DNA from: Pedobacter quisquiliarum
GTDB taxonomy: Bacteria > Bacteroidota > Bacteroidia > Sphingobacteriales > Sphingobacteriaceae
NCBI RefSeq assembly: GCF_014642175.1
Contig: NZ_BMIL01000013.1
Coordinates: 1 to 64,000 of the forward strand
Length of the DNA: 64,000 nt
Direction of reading: 5' to 3'
Shown: positions 53,990 through 63,611 of the stretch, in pieces
How positions within the stretch are numbered: position 1 is the stretch's first letter
How the letters are laid out: the number at the start of each line of letters is the position of its first letter
The notes under the pieces: generated by a model
Database searches by the model: none
What the model was told of the DNA's origin: nothing
What the model saw: the letters and a program-made list of their open reading frames with translations, nothing else
Translations under genes and position numbers: made by a program

Positions 53990-54244
53990 ATGGCAAATCA
54001 TAAATCAGCTTTAAAAAGAATAAGAGCAAACGCAACAAAGCGTTTACGCAACAGGTATCAGGCGAAAACAACTCGTACTTTCATCAAGAGACTACGCGCT
54101 GCAGAAGATAAAAAATCTGGTCAGGAATTACTACCTAAAGTGATCTCTATGTTAGACCGTTTAGCTAAGAAAAATATTATACACAAAAACAAAGCAGCTA
54201 ACAACAAATCGAAGTTAACTAAATTTGTTAATGGCTTAAGCTAA
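53990..54244 (+). CDS. rpsT: 30S ribosomal protein S20
   Basis: The 84-residue basic helical protein starts MANHKSALKRIRANATKRLR, the universal S20 N-terminus. The ATG at 53990 is used because an upstream in-frame codon lies inside the promoter. It binds 16S rRNA in the small subunit. Confidence 0.97.
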   Translation: MANHKSALKRIRANATKRLRNRYQAKTTRTFIKRLRAAEDKKSGQELLPKVISMLDRLAKKNIIHKNKAANNKSKLTKFVNGLS

Positions 54245-54266
54245 GTATATACTATACGATATTCCG

Positions 54267-54298
54267 AACGGGGTAAGCATTGCTTATCCCGTTTTTTT
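54267..54298 (+). terminator. Rho-independent terminator of rpsT
   Basis: AACGGGGTAAGC (54267-54278), loop ATT, and GCTTATCCCGTT (54282-54293) with one G-U pair are followed by a T-run. Confidence 0.85.
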
Positions 54299-54302
54299 GT
54301 TT

Positions 54303-55001
54303 ATGGATTTATATGAACAAAAGTTAGGAATCAAGATGTGGGCCGAAGCCGACCGGCCCCGGGAGAAGCTGATGCTTCATGGCAGAAGGCAGTTGACGGA
54401 CGCAGAGCTGGTGGCCATATTGATCGGCTCCGGCAGTCGCAATGAAACCGCTGTAGATCTTAGTAAACGTATGCTTGGTGCTTATCAGCATGATCTGGAT
54501 GCCTTCGGTAAGGCTGGCGTTAAAGAACTCTCCAAATTCAAGGGGATCGGGGAGGCCAAGGCGATCGGCATTGTGGCCGCATTGGAGCTTGGACGTCGCA
54601 GGAAAGAAACTGCGAAACCCGAAATCATCAAGGTAAGCAGTTCTAGAGATGCCTTTGTGTGTCTCCAATCCGATTTTGCAGATCTCAATCACGAAGAATT
54701 CTGGGTGCTGCTGCTGAACCGCGCCAACCATGTGCGCTCCAAACACCTGATCAGCAAAGGGGGACAATCCGGCACGGTGGCCGACCCAAAGGTCATCTTC
54801 AAAACCGCGCTGGAACATCAGGCGGCATACATTATCCTCGCCCACAATCATCCCTCAGGAAACCTGAAGCCGAGCAACGAAGATCTGAAACTCACAAAGA
54901 AACTGGTTGAAGCAGGGAAGCTGCTCGACTTGCTGGTGGTAGATCATTTGATTCTGACCGACAATGGCTTCTATAGTTTTTGCGATGAAGGGCTGATTTA
55001 A
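54303..55001 (+). CDS. radC: RadC-family JAB-domain protein
   Basis: The 232-residue protein has an N-terminal helical UPF0758 part (DRPREKLMLHGRRQLTDAEL, helix-hairpin-helix ELSKFKGIGEAKAI). A C-terminal JAMM metalloprotease-like domain follows with ILAHNHPSGNLKPSNEDLK (HxHPSG and distal D). Despite the name its role in DNA repair is unproven. ATG 54303 gives the family's usual start MDLYEQKLGIKMWAEADRPR. Confidence 0.9.
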   Translation: MDLYEQKLGIKMWAEADRPREKLMLHGRRQLTDAELVAILIGSGSRNETAVDLSKRMLGAYQHDLDAFGKAGVKELSKFKGIGEAKAIGIVAALELGRRRKETAKPEIIKVSSSRDAFVCLQSDFADLNHEEFWVLLLNRANHVRSKHLISKGGQSGTVADPKVIFKTALEHQAAYIILAHNHPSGNLKPSNEDLKLTKKLVEAGKLLDLLVVDHLILTDNGFYSFCDEGLI

Positions 55002-55032
55002 TGGCTGATGGACCATCAACAGCATAATTTTA

Positions 55033-55040
55033 TATCTTTG
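55033..55040 (+). promoter_or_regulatory. -7 box TATCTTTG of pheT
   Basis: A perfect TAnnTTTG lies 19 bp before the pheT ATG. Confidence 0.6.
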
Positions 55041-55059
55041 CGCTTTATACTGAATAACG

Positions 55060-57456
55060 ATGAAAATTTCATATAACTGGCTAAAGCAATTCATTCAAAC
55101 GGATAAAACACCTCAGGAACTTTCTTTGATACTGACGGACATCGGTTTGGAGGTTGAGCATGTCGATAAAGTACAGCCGATTGTGGGTGGTTTAGAAGGA
55201 CTGCTTATCGGAAAAGTAATGAGCTGTGTACAGCATCCAAATGCAGATCGTCTGCGGGTTACGACGGTAGATGTAGGCGGGCCGGAGCTGCTGCAGATTG
55301 TCTGTGGTGCCCCGAACGTTGCTGAAGGTCAGAAAGTAGTGGTCGCAACGGTAGGTACAACCGTATACCCGAATGAAGGCGAACCTTTCAAAATAAACAA
55401 ATCTAAAATCCGCGGCGAAGTTTCTGAAGGCATGTTATGTGCTGAAGATGAAATCGGACTTGGTGGCTCGCATGCCGGCATTATGGTGCTGGATGATAGT
55501 ACCCAGATCGGGATTGCAGCAAAAGATCACTTCCAGATGGAAGATGATTACGTCTTCGAGATCGGGTTAACACCTAATCGCGCAGATGCGGCCTCGCACC
55601 TTGGTGTAGCGAGAGATCTGGCTGCTTATTTCCGATCGTCTGTTCAGATGCCGGAAGTAGAAGCCTTCCAGGTGTCTGACGAATCCCTAAGTATTCCTGT
55701 GCGTGTAACGGATGAGACTGCGTGTCCACGCTATAGCAGTGTGACCATTTCGGGGGTAACAGTTAAACCCTCACCAGATTGGTTACAGGACCGTTTGAAG
55801 GTAATCGGTATCCGTCCGATTAATAATATTGTAGACATTACGAACTACGTGTTGCACGACCTTGGTCAGCCGCTCCACGCGTTTGATGCCGACCAGATCA
55901 AAGGTGGTGTAATCGTGCAGAAGTGTGCGGAGGGTACGCCTTTCATTACGCTAGACGGTGTAGAACGCAAGCTTTCCGCTGAAGATCTGATGATCTGTGA
56001 TGAAGCAGGACCGATGACCATTGCCGGTGTATATGGCGGTAAGAATTCGGGTGTTACGGAACAAACCACAAACATCTTCCTGGAGAGTGCTTACTTCAAC
56101 GCGGTGAGCGTGCGTAAGACTGCCAAAAGACACGGCCTGAAGACAGATTCGTCTTTCCGCTATGAGCGTGGTACCGATCCGGAGATCACCGTTTATGCTT
56201 TAAAACGCGCAGCGCTCCTGATCCAGGAACTTGCTGGTGGCACCATCAGCAGTCAGGTAGGAGATCTATATCCAATTTCAATTAACCCCTTTGACGTTGA
56301 AGTAAGCTACGAGAACATCCAATCTTTGATCGGGGTTCAAATTCCAGAGACGCAAATCAAAGAAATCATAGAAGCACTAGGCATGCGTGTTACTGCAGAA
56401 ACTGAAGGTGGTTTAACACTTCAGGTGCCAGCTTACAAAGTTGATGTTACCCGCGAGTGTGACGTGACAGAAGAGGTACTTCGAATTTATGGTTACAACA
56501 ATATTCCAATCCCAACAAAGGTCAACGCCAGCTTGTCCTATGGTGTTAAACCGGGTCGCGAGTTCACACAGCATGTGATCGCCGATATGTTAACGGCCAA
56601 TGGGTTCCTTGAAATCTGGTGCAACTCTTTAACAAAGGCCGCCTATTCTAAAAACGAAGACGAGGCCGTAAGAATCCTGAACCCACTTAGCGCCGACCTG
56701 AATGTAATGCGCCAGAGCCTGCTTATGCCGGCATTGGAAAGTGTTGCTTACAACCAGAACCGCAAACGCCCGGACCTGAAGTTTTACGAGTTTGGGAAAA
56801 CTTACCACCTGATCAATGCGCAATACGTCGAAAGGCCACGCTTGCTGGTGTTAATCTCCGGGAACCTGGAAACCGAGCAGTGGAATCAGAAACCGCGTGC
56901 AGTAAGTTTCTATCACCTGAAGGCAACTGTTGACGCCGTGATGAGCAGACTTGGTTTAGGCACTTATCAGGTGGCAGAAGTTGCGGATGAGAATTTCGCT
57001 TATGGCTTGAAGTATTTCCGTGGCGACAAAGCCATTGTGACTTTCGGAGCCGCGACAGCGAAGGACCTGAAGACTGCAGATGTAGACAAAGCAGTCTTCT
57101 ATGCAGATTTTGACTGGGCGCTACTGATGGATATGGTTAAGAAAAACAAGATCGTAAACAAGGATATTCCAAAATATCCGGCTGTGCGAAGAGACTTATC
57201 TATGTACGTTGATCTTGCGGTTACTTTTGAAGACCTGAAAGGCATTGCTTTCAAAACAGAGAAGAAGCTGATCAAAAACATTCAGGTATTCGATGTTTAC
57301 ATGGGCGATAAGATACCAGAGGGCAAGAAATCTTATGCTTTAAGTTTCACCTTACAGGATGAGCAGCAGACATTAACCGATAAGCAAATCGATGCTGTGA
57401 TGCAAAAGATTATTTCTAACTTAGCCCAAACAGCAAAAGCAGAGATAAGGAAATAA
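55060..57456 (+). CDS. pheT: Phenylalanine-tRNA ligase beta subunit
   Basis: The 798-residue subunit has a tRNA-binding OB fold (about 40-150; VMSCVQHPNADRLRVTTVDV), B3/4 editing domain (about 210-390), B5 domain (about 400-470) and a C-terminal FDX-ACB domain (about 705-798; YPAVRRDLSMYVDL). It is the tRNA-recognition and editing half of PheRS; pheS is not in the window. It heads a set of genes (coiled coil, zapA, small RNA, rny). Confidence 0.97.
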   Translation: MKISYNWLKQFIQTDKTPQELSLILTDIGLEVEHVDKVQPIVGGLEGLLIGKVMSCVQHPNADRLRVTTVDVGGPELLQIVCGAPNVAEGQKVVVATVGTTVYPNEGEPFKINKSKIRGEVSEGMLCAEDEIGLGGSHAGIMVLDDSTQIGIAAKDHFQMEDDYVFEIGLTPNRADAASHLGVARDLAAYFRSSVQMPEVEAFQVSDESLSIPVRVTDETACPRYSSVTISGVTVKPSPDWLQDRLKVIGIRPINNIVDITNYVLHDLGQPLHAFDADQIKGGVIVQKCAEGTPFITLDGVERKLSAEDLMICDEAGPMTIAGVYGGKNSGVTEQTTNIFLESAYFNAVSVRKTAKRHGLKTDSSFRYERGTDPEITVYALKRAALLIQELAGGTISSQVGDLYPISINPFDVEVSYENIQSLIGVQIPETQIKEIIEALGMRVTAETEGGLTLQVPAYKVDVTRECDVTEEVLRIYGYNNIPIPTKVNASLSYGVKPGREFTQHVIADMLTANGFLEIWCNSLTKAAYSKNEDEAVRILNPLSADLNVMRQSLLMPALESVAYNQNRKRPDLKFYEFGKTYHLINAQYVERPRLLVLISGNLETEQWNQKPRAVSFYHLKATVDAVMSRLGLGTYQVAEVADENFAYGLKYFRGDKAIVTFGAATAKDLKTADVDKAVFYADFDWALLMDMVKKNKIVNKDIPKYPAVRRDLSMYVDLAVTFEDLKGIAFKTEKKLIKNIQVFDVYMGDKIPEGKKSYALSFTLQDEQQTLTDKQIDAVMQKIISNLAQTAKAEIRK

Positions 57457-57505
57457 TATATTTTTTTATTTTAGCAAGGTTTAACAGTTAGCAAACAGAA
57501 ATCAA

Positions 57506-57796
57506 ATGTCCACCGTTGCAGAACAATTAGATTCCGTACTACATAAAACTACTCGCCTGATCGAGCTATGTAATGCACTTCAGGAGGAAAATGATCTGCT
57601 GAAACAGGAGAATGAATCTGTTAAAACTGCTTTAACAAGCTCAAGAAACAAGAATACCGAACTGGAGGATAAGCTAAGGGTTTTAAAGCTTGCCAAAAGC
57701 CTGGAAGGTACATCCGAGAAGTCGCTTGACATCAAACAGAAAATCAATGAATTTGTACGGGAGATAGACAAGTGTGTTGTATTACTGAAGAAATGA
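57506..57796 (+). CDS. Short coiled-coil protein upstream of zapA
   Basis: The 96-residue, almost entirely helical protein has heptad-like spacing (LCNALQEENDLLKQENESVK; ELEDKLRVLKLAKSLE). It has no signal or membrane segment. It lies 49 bp after pheT and 32 bp before zapA. Size and coiled coil recall ZapB, the partner of ZapA in proteobacteria, but no sequence similarity to ZapB is claimed. Co-transcription with zapA makes a division role plausible. Confidence 0.75.
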   Translation: MSTVAEQLDSVLHKTTRLIELCNALQEENDLLKQENESVKTALTSSRNKNTELEDKLRVLKLAKSLEGTSEKSLDIKQKINEFVREIDKCVVLLKK

Positions 57797-57828
57797 GCCA
57801 TACCATAATAGTGAAACAAAGCTAAGCA

Positions 57829-58119
57829 ATGGGAGAAATCTCGATTAAAATATCTATTGCCGACCGTATCTATCCTTTAAAGGTTGCTACGGAAGAGGAG
57901 GAAATCGTTAGGCGTGCCGCCAAGGTTATCAACGAGCGTATCAAAGATTATCAGGAAAATTATGCGGTACGAGATAAGCAGGATTTACTCTCTATGGCCT
58001 TGCTGCACTATGCAACAGCCGCTTTAAGGGTTGAATCAAAGGTGCAGGATCAGGATACGGCCGTGACTGAAAAAATAGAAGAGCTGGATAATTTATTAAA
58101 CGACTTCTTTTCGAAATAG
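57829..58119 (+). CDS. zapA: Cell division protein ZapA
   Basis: The 96-residue protein has SIKISIADRIYPLKVATEEE at its N-terminus and a C-terminal coiled coil (EEIVRRAAKVINERIKDYQE..). This is the ZapA layout. ZapA bundles FtsZ at midcell. Confidence 0.9.
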   Translation: MGEISIKISIADRIYPLKVATEEEEIVRRAAKVINERIKDYQENYAVRDKQDLLSMALLHYATAALRVESKVQDQDTAVTEKIEELDNLLNDFFSK

Positions 58120-58149
58120 GGTGTTCTTTATACATTAGCAAAGAAATTT

Positions 58150-58262
58150 AACCGTTGTTAAATTTTAAGTTTCATTATTATAATTTTAAAAGGTGAAAGT
58201 TCAACAGACTTGCTCCTTTTACTGGTATGTACAAGGAATTTAAATTTAATAACGGTTTTTTT
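58150..58262 (+). ncRNA. 6S-Flavo-like RNA between zapA and rny
   Basis: About 113 nt form a closing stem, AACCGTTGTTAAATTTTAA (58150-58168) with TTTAAATTTAATAACGGTT (58239-58257), ending in a run of T. Inside are two unpaired flanks and an apical hairpin with AAAAGG/CCTTTT and AAGT/ACTT helices. A long stem with a central bubble and short length fit the 6S-Flavo RNA of Bacteroidetes, a 6S-like inhibitor of RNA polymerase. The T-run fixes the strand as +. The link to zapA also recalls ssrS next to zapA in proteobacteria. The structure was folded by eye; a covariance search was not possible. Confidence 0.65.
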
Positions 58263-58276
58263 ATATAATAAATAAA

Positions 58277-59839
58277 ATGGAAATAGTAGGAATAATAGGA
58301 TACATACTCGCCGGCCTTGCAGTCGGGATTATAACAGGAAGATACCTGTTGCGGAATTTGTTAAAAAAGCAGGAGGTCGCTGCTCAAACGAAGGTTAAAA
58401 AGATGCTCAAAGACGCAGAGACCAAAGCGGAGATCATGAAGAAAGACCGTTTGCTTGAAGCTAAGGAGAAGTTCCTTCAACTAAAAGGTGAACACGAGCA
58501 GGAAGTTAATACCAAAAACAATCAGATCAACCAGCGTGAGAATGCCCTTAAACAAAAGGAGCAATCTCTCAACCAGAAGCTGGAAAACATGAACCGTAAG
58601 GAGCAGGAACTTGACAATCAGCGCAAGAACCTGGAGAAACAAACAGACATCGCGGTTAAGAAGCAGGAAGAAGTAGAACACCTGAAAACCCAGCACGTGA
58701 AGCAGCTGGAGACCATCGCAGGTCTAAGTGCTGAAGAAGCCAGAAATCAACTTGTAGAAAACATGAAAACTGAAGCCAGGGCACAAGCCATGATTCAGGT
58801 TAAAGATATTGTAGATGAAGCAAAACTTACTGCAACTAAAGAGGCTAAGAAAGTCGTAATTCAAACCATTCAGCGTACTGCAGTAGAAGCGGCAATAGAA
58901 AACACCGTTTCTGTGTTCCACATTGAAAGCGATGAGATCAAAGGCCGCGTTATCGGTCGTGAAGGCCGTAACATCCGTGCGCTTGAAGCCGCTACCGGTA
59001 TCGAGATCATCGTAGATGACACCCCGGAAGCCATCATTCTTTCGGGTTTTGACCCGGTAAGAAGAGAAATCGCACGACTTGCATTACACCGCCTGGTAAC
59101 CGACGGACGTATTCACCCGGCACGTATCGAAGAGGTCGTTGCTAAAACCAAAAAGCAGATTGAAGATGAAATCGTTGAAATCGGTGAGCGTACCGTGATT
59201 GACCTTGGCATCCATGGTTTACACCCGGAGTTAATCCGTATGGTGGGCCGTATGCGTTACCGTTCTTCTTATGGACAAAACCTGTTGCATCACTCTCGCG
59301 AGGTTGCGAACTTCTGCGCAACCATGGCTGCAGAACTAGGTTTAAACGCAAAAATGGCGAAACGTGCAGGACTACTACATGATATCGGTAAAGTGCCTGA
59401 CGATAATCCAGAACTACCTCACGCAATCCTTGGTATGCAGCTAGCTGAAAAATATAAGGAACACCCTGAAATTTGTAATGCAATTGGTGCCCACCACGAC
59501 GAGATTGAAATGACTTCCATGATCTCTCCAATCATTCAGGCATGTGATGCCATCTCTGGTGCACGTCCGGGAGCACGTCGCGAGGTTGTGGAAAGTTATA
59601 TCAAACGTTTGAAAGAACTTGAAGAACTTGCGCTTTCGTACCCAGGTGTAGAGAAAACATTCGCTATCCAAGCAGGTCGTGAGTTAAGGGTTGTTGTAGA
59701 AAGCGAACGCGTAACAGATCAACAAGCAGAACTGCTTGCTGCTGATATCTCGAACCGCATTCAAACGGAGATGACCTACCCAGGTCAGATCAAGGTTACG
59801 GTAATCCGTGAAACACGTTCCGTATCTTTTGCAAAATAG
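58277..59839 (+). CDS. rny: Ribonuclease Y
   Basis: The 520-residue membrane-anchored endoribonuclease has an N-terminal helix (about 5-25; [19 protein letters not shown]), a long coiled coil (about 30-190), and a KH domain ([19 protein letters not shown]). The HD domain contains [10 protein letters not shown] and [11 protein letters not shown] with the HD metal pair. It starts bulk mRNA decay. Confidence 0.96.
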   Translation: MEIVGIIGYILAGLAVGIITGRYLLRNLLKKQEVAAQTKVKKMLKDAETKAEIMKKDRLLEAKEKFLQLKGEHEQEVNTKNNQINQRENALKQKEQSLNQKLENMNRKEQELDNQRKNLEKQTDIAVKKQEEVEHLKTQHVKQLETIAGLSAEEARNQLVENMKTEARAQAMIQVKDIVDEAKLTATKEAKKVVIQTIQRTAVEAAIENTVSVFHIESDEIKGRVIGREGRNIRALEAATGIEIIVDDTPEAIILSGFDPVRREIARLALHRLVTDGRIHPARIEEVVAKTKKQIEDEIVEIGERTVIDLGIHGLHPELIRMVGRMRYRSSYGQNLLHHSREVANFCATMAAELGLNAKMAKRAGLLHDIGKVPDDNPELPHAILGMQLAEKYKEHPEICNAIGAHHDEIEMTSMISPIIQACDAISGARPGARREVVESYIKRLKELEELALSYPGVEKTFAIQAGRELRVVVESERVTDQQAELLAADISNRIQTEMTYPGQIKVTVIRETRSVSFAK

Positions 59840-59850
59840 ATAAGATTAGC

Positions 59851-59918
59851 AATAGTACAGGATTAACCACAATACAGGTTTAACAACAATACAAGACTAA
59901 CAACAATACAGGATTAAG
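59851..59918. repeat. Four 17-bp tandem repeats after rny
   Basis: Units at 59851, 59868, 59885 and 59902 share the form AACAATACAGGATTAAC with one to four changes each. They follow directly after the rny stop codon and precede a small hairpin ATCTGCC-N6-GGCAGAT (about 59922-59941). No known family fits. Confidence 0.75.
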
Positions 59919-59982
59919 GTAATCTGCCACAAAAGGCAGATCAAGCAGTAAAAACCAGATCAATCCTAATTATTAAACTTAG

Positions 59983-60011
59983 AAAGCGGCAGTTTATCTG
60001 CCGCTTTTTTT
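59983..60011 (+). terminator. Rho-independent terminator after rny
   Basis: AAAGCGGCAG (59983-59992), loop TTTAT and CTGCCGCTTT (59998-60007) are followed by T. The next gene starts only 12 bp later, so it needs its own promoter or antitermination. Confidence 0.85.
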
Positions 60012-60022
60012 ATTTTTACACC

Positions 60023-60550
60023 ATGGCCAAAATCCAGAAACAAACCGCAGTAAAACAAGCACCAAAAAGGGAAATCGATGTACTTTTCGACAAGTACGCG
60101 GAGAGTCACCAGAACCCCACCAATAAACTTATCCACTGGATCTGCGTTCCGCTGATTGTCTTTAGCCTGCTGGCGCTTGTCTGGGCCATTCCTTTCCCAC
60201 AGCTGGCCTTTCTTGGCAAGTACAATGGCTTTGTGAACTGGGCATCCTTCCTCATTGCCTTTGCCATCTATTACTACTACAAACTTTCGCCGGTAATGTC
60301 TTATTTCATGCTGCTTGCGGTGTTTATCATGAGTTTTTTCATCGTTATGCTGGAGAAATGGGAGCAAAGTGGAGGCCCGGCGATGTGGGTATCTGCACTC
60401 GTAATCTTCGTATTAAGCTGGGCAGGGCAGTTTTTTGGACACAAAGTAGAAGGTAAAAAACCATCCTTTCTGGATGATGTTAAATTTCTGTTAATCGGCC
60501 CAATCTGGCTTTTACACTTCATTTGCAAAAAAATAGGCCTGAAATACTAG
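60023..60550 (+). CDS. DUF962/Mpo1-like membrane protein
   Basis: The 175-residue protein begins with a basic stretch, then DVLFDKYAESHQNPTNKLIH (the DUF962 start with conserved His). Four hydrophobic helices follow, ending at HKVEGKKPSFLDDVKFLLIG with another conserved His. The yeast homologue Mpo1 is an Fe-dependent dioxygenase of 2-hydroxy fatty acids. His residues needed for Fe are present, so a similar alpha-oxidation role is possible. Pedobacter-type bacteria contain sphingolipids, which would supply hydroxy fatty acids. It follows a terminator by 12 bp. Confidence 0.85.
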   Translation: MAKIQKQTAVKQAPKREIDVLFDKYAESHQNPTNKLIHWICVPLIVFSLLALVWAIPFPQLAFLGKYNGFVNWASFLIAFAIYYYYKLSPVMSYFMLLAVFIMSFFIVMLEKWEQSGGPAMWVSALVIFVLSWAGQFFGHKVEGKKPSFLDDVKFLLIGPIWLLHFICKKIGLKY

Positions 60551-60561
60551 TCAAGGCCGAT

Positions 60562-60639
60562 TTAACATCTACTTAACATACCATTAAATGAATGGTAATA
60601 CTGGGCTAACTTTGAGCTAACAAGCTCCAACTACTTTTG
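60562..60639 (+). promoter_or_regulatory. Six-copy 11-bp-period TAACA array with -7 box (Pho-type)
   Basis: TAACA-like pentamers start at 60563, 60574, 60585, 60596, 60607 and 60618, each exactly 11 bp apart (TAACA, TAACA, TAAAT, TAATA, TAACT, TAACA). The first two are full TTAACA. The last is 14 bp before the -7 box TACTTTTG (60632-60639). PhoB/PhoP-family regulators bind direct repeats with this 11-bp period (B. subtilis PhoP: TTAACA-like). The array covers the -33 region, so the TonB receptor gene is probably activator-dependent. Confidence 0.8.
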
Positions 60640-60661
60640 CTTTAAATTAAAATTAAGCAAA

Positions 60662-63466
60662 TTGAAAGCAAAAGTTAATTATACGCTTGGCGTATTAACC
60701 CTTCTACTTCTTTTTATCAGCAATATCCTTATTGCTGCACCAATTGGGAAAGTTTCCGGAACCGTGGTTGATAAGAAAACCGGCGAAACCCTGGTAGGGG
60801 TCACCGTTAGAATTGCAGGCACCAGATTGGGTGCTTCAACCGACATCGAAGGCAGATTTATGATCGCCGGACTGGCAACCGGAAAATATAACCTGGAGGT
60901 ATCCTACGTAGGTTATGTGACCCAGACCATCTCAGATGTAGAAATTAAAGAGAACGCCACAACGCCACTGAACGTGGTGCTTGAAGAATCCGCAGACAAC
61001 AACCTATCAGAGGTAAAGATCACCTTTAAGGCCAGCCAGGAATCGGTAAACAACCTTTATGCGAATCAAAAGGCCAGCATCAACATTTCCAGCGGAATCT
61101 CTGCAGAACTTATCCGCAGAAGTCCGGATAAAAACACCTCAGAAGTACTTAAACGTGTGAGTGGTGCAAGTATTCAGGACAACAAGTTTATCGTCGTAAG
61201 GGGACTCTCAGACCGCTACAATTCAGCTATGCTGAACAACGCCGTGCTTCCAAATACAGAGGTAGACAAAAAAGCATTCTCCTTCGATATCCTCCCATCT
61301 AACCTGATCGATGCCATCGTGGTAAATAAAACCGCATCGGCGGATATCCCTGGCGATTTCTCCGGCGGCGTTGTACAAGTAACGACCAAGGATTTTCCGG
61401 ATGCCAAATTCCTGAACTTCTCATTAGGTACAGCATATAACTTCCAGTCTGCATTCAAAGATTTCCAGCGGTCCGAAAGAGGCAGCGGTGAAGTCTTCGG
61501 CTTTGCCAGCAAAAACCGGGAGATCCCAGCTAATTTCCCTTCAAGAAGTACTTACCTGGAGCTACCAATTGCGGAGCGTGTTGCACTTTCCAAGCAATTT
61601 TCAAATAACTGGGGATACAACAACGTAAAGTCTGTATTAGGGCCCATCTTCCAGGCGAACTACGGAACCAGCAAGAGATTTAAGGATGACAGCCAGTTTG
61701 GTACCGTGTTATCCCTTTCTTACCGCTACGACGAACGTTTACGTAAAAGCGAGCAGATTGCCTATATGGGCGATGCTGTAGGTGACATATTCAATGATAA
61801 CGTATATAACTACAACACCAACATTGGTGGTTTAGCGAACTTTGCGTATTCATGGGGAACCAACAAGATCGCGTTGAAAAACATCTACAACCGTGTACTT
61901 GAAAACCAGTTCACCGCTCGTGAAGGCATTGACGATTCCGGCAGTGGCTTCTTCAGAACTGCAGACTACCTGCTTCAACGTTCCCTGATCTCTACCCAGC
62001 TTAGCGGTAACCACCAGTTATCAGAAAACAGCAAAATCAAATTAGACTGGAACTTAAACTTTGCAAATACAGACCGTAAAGAGCCAGGCTTCAAGCGGAT
62101 GGAATATCAGCAGGAGAGTGGACAAGGTGGTTACACCCGTGTAAGTATCCCTTCTTCAGGACAGGCTGATCCAAGACTTGCCGGTGATTTCAACTCTTCA
62201 TTAAACGAAAACCTATATGGTGGTGCTTTCGATGTGACCATACCAGTGAAATGGATTCAAGATAAAAATAAAATTAAACTCGGCTATTTCGGTCAATACA
62301 GGAAGCGCGACTTTGCAGCACGCGTACTTGGTTTCATCAGAAACGGTCAGTTTGATACGGACCTGCTTACCCTACCGCAAAACCAGATTTTTGCACCGGA
62401 GAACATTCGTGAAAACGGCTTTGTATTAAGTGACATCACCAATGGTTCTGATATCTACGATGCAAACTCCTTCTTGAATGCAGGATATGCAATGTTCGAC
62501 GGATTTGTAACTGAAAAGCTACGGGTTGGTTTGGGCGCAAGGTTAGAATCCTATAACCAGAAACTAAACAGTGCCGACAATGCTGGTACAGCAATCAACG
62601 TAGATACAACGTATGTTAATCTTTTACCTTCTGCAAACCTGATCTATAATTTAACTGAAAAAGCCAGTTTAAGATTATCTGGTTCACAGACGGTTGGTCG
62701 CCCAGAGTTCAGAGAGATTGCGCCATTCGGATTTTATGACTTCAATAAGAACGTATCTGTTGTGGGTAACCCGAACTTGAAGCAATCAAAAACCACCAAC
62801 GTGGATCTTGGCTATGCGCTTTACCCATCTGCAGGCCAGGTGTTCTCGGTATCTGCCTTTTACAAAAACTTTGATCTACCGATAGAACAACGTTTAGAGT
62901 TGGGTAGCACCGGAAGAATCTTCGGATATGGAAATTCTGAGTCCGCGACGTTGTACGGAATTGAAATGGAATTTAGAAGACCTTTGGATTTAATCAGCGA
63001 GCGCTTGAAAAACTTTACCTTCAGTGCGAATGCTTCTTACATGAAATCAGAAGTAAAGGTATCGACCACGGTAAACAGCACAGGTAAACGTCCGCTTCAG
63101 GGCCAATCACCATATTTGATCAATGCAGGCTTGCAGTACAACTCGAAAGTTGAAAATGCAACTGGTGTAAGTCTACTATTCAACAGGATCGGAAAACGCA
63201 TCTGGGCAGTTGGTAACGTAATTGATCCGGATATCTATGAAAATTCAAGAAACATCCTTGACTTACAATTCTCAAAGCGTTTTGCAAACTCCAGAGCCGA
63301 GATTAAGCTGAATTATAGTGACATCCTTAACAACCGTGCGATTTACTATCAGAAGGCAAAAGGATCTGATCCGGACGCAGCCTTTGATAAGCAAACAGAT
63401 CGGATAAACATCGCAGATACCTTTGGCTCAACCTTAACCATCGGCTTCTCTTACCGAATCAAATAA
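60662..63466 (+). CDS. TonB-dependent outer-membrane receptor
   Basis: The 934-residue protein starts with TTG (60662) and has a signal peptide (about 1-25). A CarboxypepD_reg-like domain follows (about 28-110; GKVSGTVVDKKTGETLVGVT). The plug (VSGASIQDNKFIVVRGLSDR, DAIVVNKTASADIPGDFSGG) and a barrel end in FSYRIK. It is not SusC-like and has no SusD gene beside it. An 11-bp-period TAACA array controls it, and a lipoprotein gene with the same type of array follows. Import of a phosphorus source is suggested by the promoter only. The start codon is fixed by the -7 box at 60632. Confidence 0.93.
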   Translation: MKAKVNYTLGVLTLLLLFISNILIAAPIGKVSGTVVDKKTGETLVGVTVRIAGTRLGASTDIEGRFMIAGLATGKYNLEVSYVGYVTQTISDVEIKENATTPLNVVLEESADNNLSEVKITFKASQESVNNLYANQKASINISSGISAELIRRSPDKNTSEVLKRVSGASIQDNKFIVVRGLSDRYNSAMLNNAVLPNTEVDKKAFSFDILPSNLIDAIVVNKTASADIPGDFSGGVVQVTTKDFPDAKFLNFSLGTAYNFQSAFKDFQRSERGSGEVFGFASKNREIPANFPSRSTYLELPIAERVALSKQFSNNWGYNNVKSVLGPIFQANYGTSKRFKDDSQFGTVLSLSYRYDERLRKSEQIAYMGDAVGDIFNDNVYNYNTNIGGLANFAYSWGTNKIALKNIYNRVLENQFTAREGIDDSGSGFFRTADYLLQRSLISTQLSGNHQLSENSKIKLDWNLNFANTDRKEPGFKRMEYQQESGQGGYTRVSIPSSGQADPRLAGDFNSSLNENLYGGAFDVTIPVKWIQDKNKIKLGYFGQYRKRDFAARVLGFIRNGQFDTDLLTLPQNQIFAPENIRENGFVLSDITNGSDIYDANSFLNAGYAMFDGFVTEKLRVGLGARLESYNQKLNSADNAGTAINVDTTYVNLLPSANLIYNLTEKASLRLSGSQTVGRPEFREIAPFGFYDFNKNVSVVGNPNLKQSKTTNVDLGYALYPSAGQVFSVSAFYKNFDLPIEQRLELGSTGRIFGYGNSESATLYGIEMEFRRPLDLISERLKNFTFSANASYMKSEVKVSTTVNSTGKRPLQGQSPYLINAGLQYNSKVENATGVSLLFNRIGKRIWAVGNVIDPDIYENSRNILDLQFSKRFANSRAEIKLNYSDILNNRAIYYQKAKGSDPDAAFDKQTDRINIADTFGSTLTIGFSYRIK

Positions 63467-63492
63467 GCCCGGTAAACGCATATAAAACCTTT

Positions 63493-63537
63493 GCAGAAGA
63501 GCCTGTATCATGAATAATGATCAGGCTCTTCTGCTTT
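63493..63537 (+). terminator. Hairpin after the TonB receptor gene
   Basis: GCAGAAGAGCCTG (63493-63505) pairs perfectly with CAGGCTCTTCTGC (63522-63534), followed by TTT. The U-tract is short. Confidence 0.65.
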
Positions 63538-63611
63538 GTAAAGCGTTTTTCTAGAGGTGCTTTCTCAGGCAAGAATAGTATGTGCGTTTATCGGTAATTG
63601 TTCATGTTAAG

